Below are positions 61,401 through 64,000 of a stretch of 64,000 nt of DNA, piece after piece. The position numbers and the translations under genes were made by a program. Where the stretch lies: positions 11,031,917 to 11,095,916 of the forward strand of contig OZ012695.1 in assembly GCA_963942565.1 (NCBI GenBank). Reading direction: 5' to 3'. The notes under the pieces were generated by a model, which saw only the letters and a list, made by a program, of their open reading frames with translations, was not told where the DNA came from and made no database searches. Position 1 is the stretch's first letter. Each line of letters begins with the position of its first letter. The DNA is from Maea johnstoni. Its lineage: Eukaryota; Annelida; Polychaeta; Spionida; Magelonidae.

Positions 61401-64000
61401 GGTAGCCTGCCGATATATATCATGCTCAGCTCTGAATCTACGGCATCCTATCTCAGCCGTAAAAACAGCTCTCATGGGGAGAGTCAGAGACACTTTACAG
61501 GTCCCAGTGCTTCTATACTGCCAGCTACTATATGGAGCATTATATGGAGATTGGGCACGATACCTAGACCTCTAGGCGAGCGCAACTTCACATGGCTACA
61601 TACATGCAGACAGTTCCTCTTAACCCCGTAAAAACTACTCCATCTATTTAAAAAAAAAGTACATTCCTCAACTTAGGTTGTTTTGCAATGGACTAATTGC
61701 GTTGCATTTCTATCGAAGACTTTTTAATCGAAACATTCCCTGCCATTATGAGTTTAGATCGTGACCAGCCAGTAGTAGCTTTTGGACGGAACTAGAGTAC
61801 CCAGGCAAATACCAAGTAACCTCAATTTAGTGGCATTTTCCTCATTCGTCTCAAGCTGTAACCCAACTCGGAGGCCTTGGCAATGGTAATAGGCAGTGAG
61901 CAGTGAAGGCAGTGCATTAGATCACCTAGCTATGTGGGAAGTCCCCACAATAGGTACTAGCTGCTAATAGTGCGATAAGTAATGGGGGCACGTTTATCAC
62001 GTGTAGAGTCTAATAAGCTTCTAATCGCTTCCAAAGGCATGAAAGGTCAGTTTGCTGCGAGGCGGAACGAGATTCTCTTCTCGTTACAAAAGCCATAGTT
62101 GATGGTTTTGATTTCCCTTTTGCGTAAGGCGTGCACCTCTTGAAGCTAACTAGTCGATCTTAAAGGAGAAGAACGAGCATAACATGACATGACGAACGGT
62201 AATTTCTCTTCATTTCCATCCTTTCTCCATCGTATTAAAGGGCGGCCAATGGACCGTAAACGTGCATCTGGTTTGTTGCAGACAAGGTCACGTGGGCCGG
62301 TCTGCGTGTCAAGATGGCCGCACTCAATCATAAAGCGTGGTATCGAGCGAGCCAGGCCGGCATGAGGTCTACCTTGTATGCAATGCAATACCAATAAACA
62401 TGAATAAGTGTAGGTATGAATAATTCCACACAGAGGGGTTAGTTAGTAGAACCACACGGGGGCACATAAAAGAGGATGAAAAGTATCCCTTCCTACTAGC
62501 ACACGCGGACGCATGCCACTACTGGAGTGAGCCCACAAAACGTTAAAAAATGATTTGATGAAAAGGCATATATTCTAATAATCAACTCCATTAAAAAAGA
62601 ATTCTAATTGAATCATTTAGTTTACCTATCAAGTTTGATTGCGTTCCCTATGTCTCTTGAGATATATTTTAAAATATGCATGAGTGAGATTCACTGCAAT
62701 CTTGGAAACCTAGGAAAGTATAGTTTAGATACTATTACTATTAGACTAATACCTGCTGTTCCTGTTGGAGTTGACAATCCCTCCGTGAAAACATGTAATC
62801 ATGCTCGTTTTTTGTTGTTCTACTAGGAAAAGAATACTAGATTTTGACTCATGGGCGTTTAGCAAAGAGAGATGTGAAGTAGATCTCACCCCCTTTAAAT
62901 AGTGATATTACGCGATAGATTAAATGTTTATGTAAGATGAAGCCGCAGTACCCGGTAAAAACATCAAATACCGCTATGTCACTATCAGTCTTCGTCTAAG
63001 GCATTAAACCCGGAGTCACACTCGTAACCCTTTGTAGCATTGAAAGACATAACATAATATGCTATCGATGAATTTGCTGCCTTTTAAGCTAAGTTAGTAT
63101 CTCATTGTGTTTCAAAGTGTGTAATACCATATACACAAGTACAGCGTATAACAACGCGGAACAAGACTATATAAACATATCAGGCAGATCGCTGCAGGTT
63201 TCTTAATTTCCAAGTGGAATTCAAGTTGCTTTTAACAGCCTAGGCTGTATTGCAAAGAGATAAAATCATGGATCCGGAAGAAACTCACTTGATTTTCTAT
63301 GGTTTGTTAGCAGTTTTTTAATTGCAAAGGTACCATTGACATCCTTACATAACGCTGCACATCTATTAAGCAAACAGAGCAGCCGGTTTATAAGGATCCT
63401 TGATGATTTAGATATGATATCTAAAGCTTGGCAGCCACGTGTCTTATCCAAAGCCAAAGCAAATCCTGCGTATGTCTGTAAGATAGGAAGCTGAAACTAT
63501 TATATCAGGATAAATGACCTCGCCCTAACCTTAACATATCTATGTAGACACTGAATTTATACAAGAAATGTACCGTGTTTAAACAAAATCAAATGAAGTA
63601 TCTGTTAATCAATAAAGTTGTTAATTACAAGGGTGTGCCTTCCTAGGACTTGTGATCAATCAGGACAACCTTCAGTGTTAATCCTGGGATTTATTCCTGT
63701 CAAACATGGCGTGATCTGTCTGCATTTAAAGGGGAACAAGGTGTGTGTGTGTGAATATATATACTAGTATCTATCCCACCCACGCAACTTAGCAGTGTGG
63801 ATAGAAATCTCATTATCTATGCTTATCAGGTTATCAGAGTTTGAGTGATTTAAGAGGCAACCCAGTGGCTTACAACCAATATAGCACTAACGAAACACGC
63901 AGTATATCTACATTTCCGTGTTTTTATACGGCTTGCTAGTGTCCTTGATGTCGCTTTACGAGCACCTAGTTTGAATAGATTTCTCCACTTGACTGCACGC
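58481..64000. other. No gene recognised
   Basis: Only short open frames. B-box-like phrases occur at about 59365 (GGGTTTAGATCCCTC) and, on the minus strand, at about 61285-61305 (GGGGTTCCGATCCCGG), without convincing A boxes; they may be old SINE remnants. Nothing else stands out to the end of the window. Confidence 0.4.

Noticed and set aside
62146-62394. Minus-strand frame with GRPLIRWRKD, reminiscent of LINE C-termini
   Set aside because: A single short phrase; the surrounding text has no further LINE similarity.

Overview
This window reads as intergenic DNA from an animal, most likely a marine invertebrate. It is AT-rich, carries very long (TA)n arrays, one run of N, tRNA-headed SINEs, two kinds of LINE plus an L2/CR1-like remnant, and many terminal-inverted-repeat DNA elements. 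I cannot name the species. I recognise no host gene, no rRNA and no intact tRNA. Almost everything that can be identified is a transposable element or a satellite-like repeat.

Layout. 1-5.8 kb: a hairpin (foldback) element, a LINE 3' fragment interrupted by a second member of that hairpin family, (TA)n arrays and a SINE. 5.8-9.85 kb: a nearly whole L1/Tx1-type LINE ORF2 (1266 codons, two in-frame stops) bounded by a 10-bp target-site duplication. 10-16.3 kb: SINE-like heads, a foldback whose centre is (TA)n, and a small MITE inserted in a SINE, then a 204-bp gap. 16.8-23.8 kb: a 2.2-kb AT-rich element with termini like those of the small MITE, a ~1-kb inverted repeat whose half-copy recurs at 55.6 kb, a repeat pair, and a Helitron-like 3' terminus. 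24-32 kb: mostly unremarkable, with two LINE remnants. 32.2-38 kb: three tightly packed open frames of unknown function, then a broken LINE ending in (ACT)n. Remnants of the same LINE family lie at 2.7 and 39.1 kb.

The centrepiece is 41.9-49.9 kb. A foldback element made of tandem GATAATGTAATAA-type repeats in inverted arms is interrupted by a structurally complete 4.6-kb PIF/Harbinger transposon with a perfect TTA duplication. That transposon carries an open DDE transposase and an acidic/basic accessory ORF in convergent orientation. Each gene has a TATA box next to a subterminal array of TCGAATGCGA motifs (about 20 on the left, about 15 on the right), and a (TA)n tract separates the two 3' ends.

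50-64 kb: a four-unit minisatellite, three copies of one TIR MITE family (one inverted, one internally deleted), the second copy of the 19-20 kb repeat, and then DNA in which I see little.

Functionally, the only self-contained system is the Harbinger pair (transposase plus accessory protein) with its terminal arrays. The LINEs are dead or fragmentary, and the MITEs and foldbacks would depend on enzymes encoded elsewhere.
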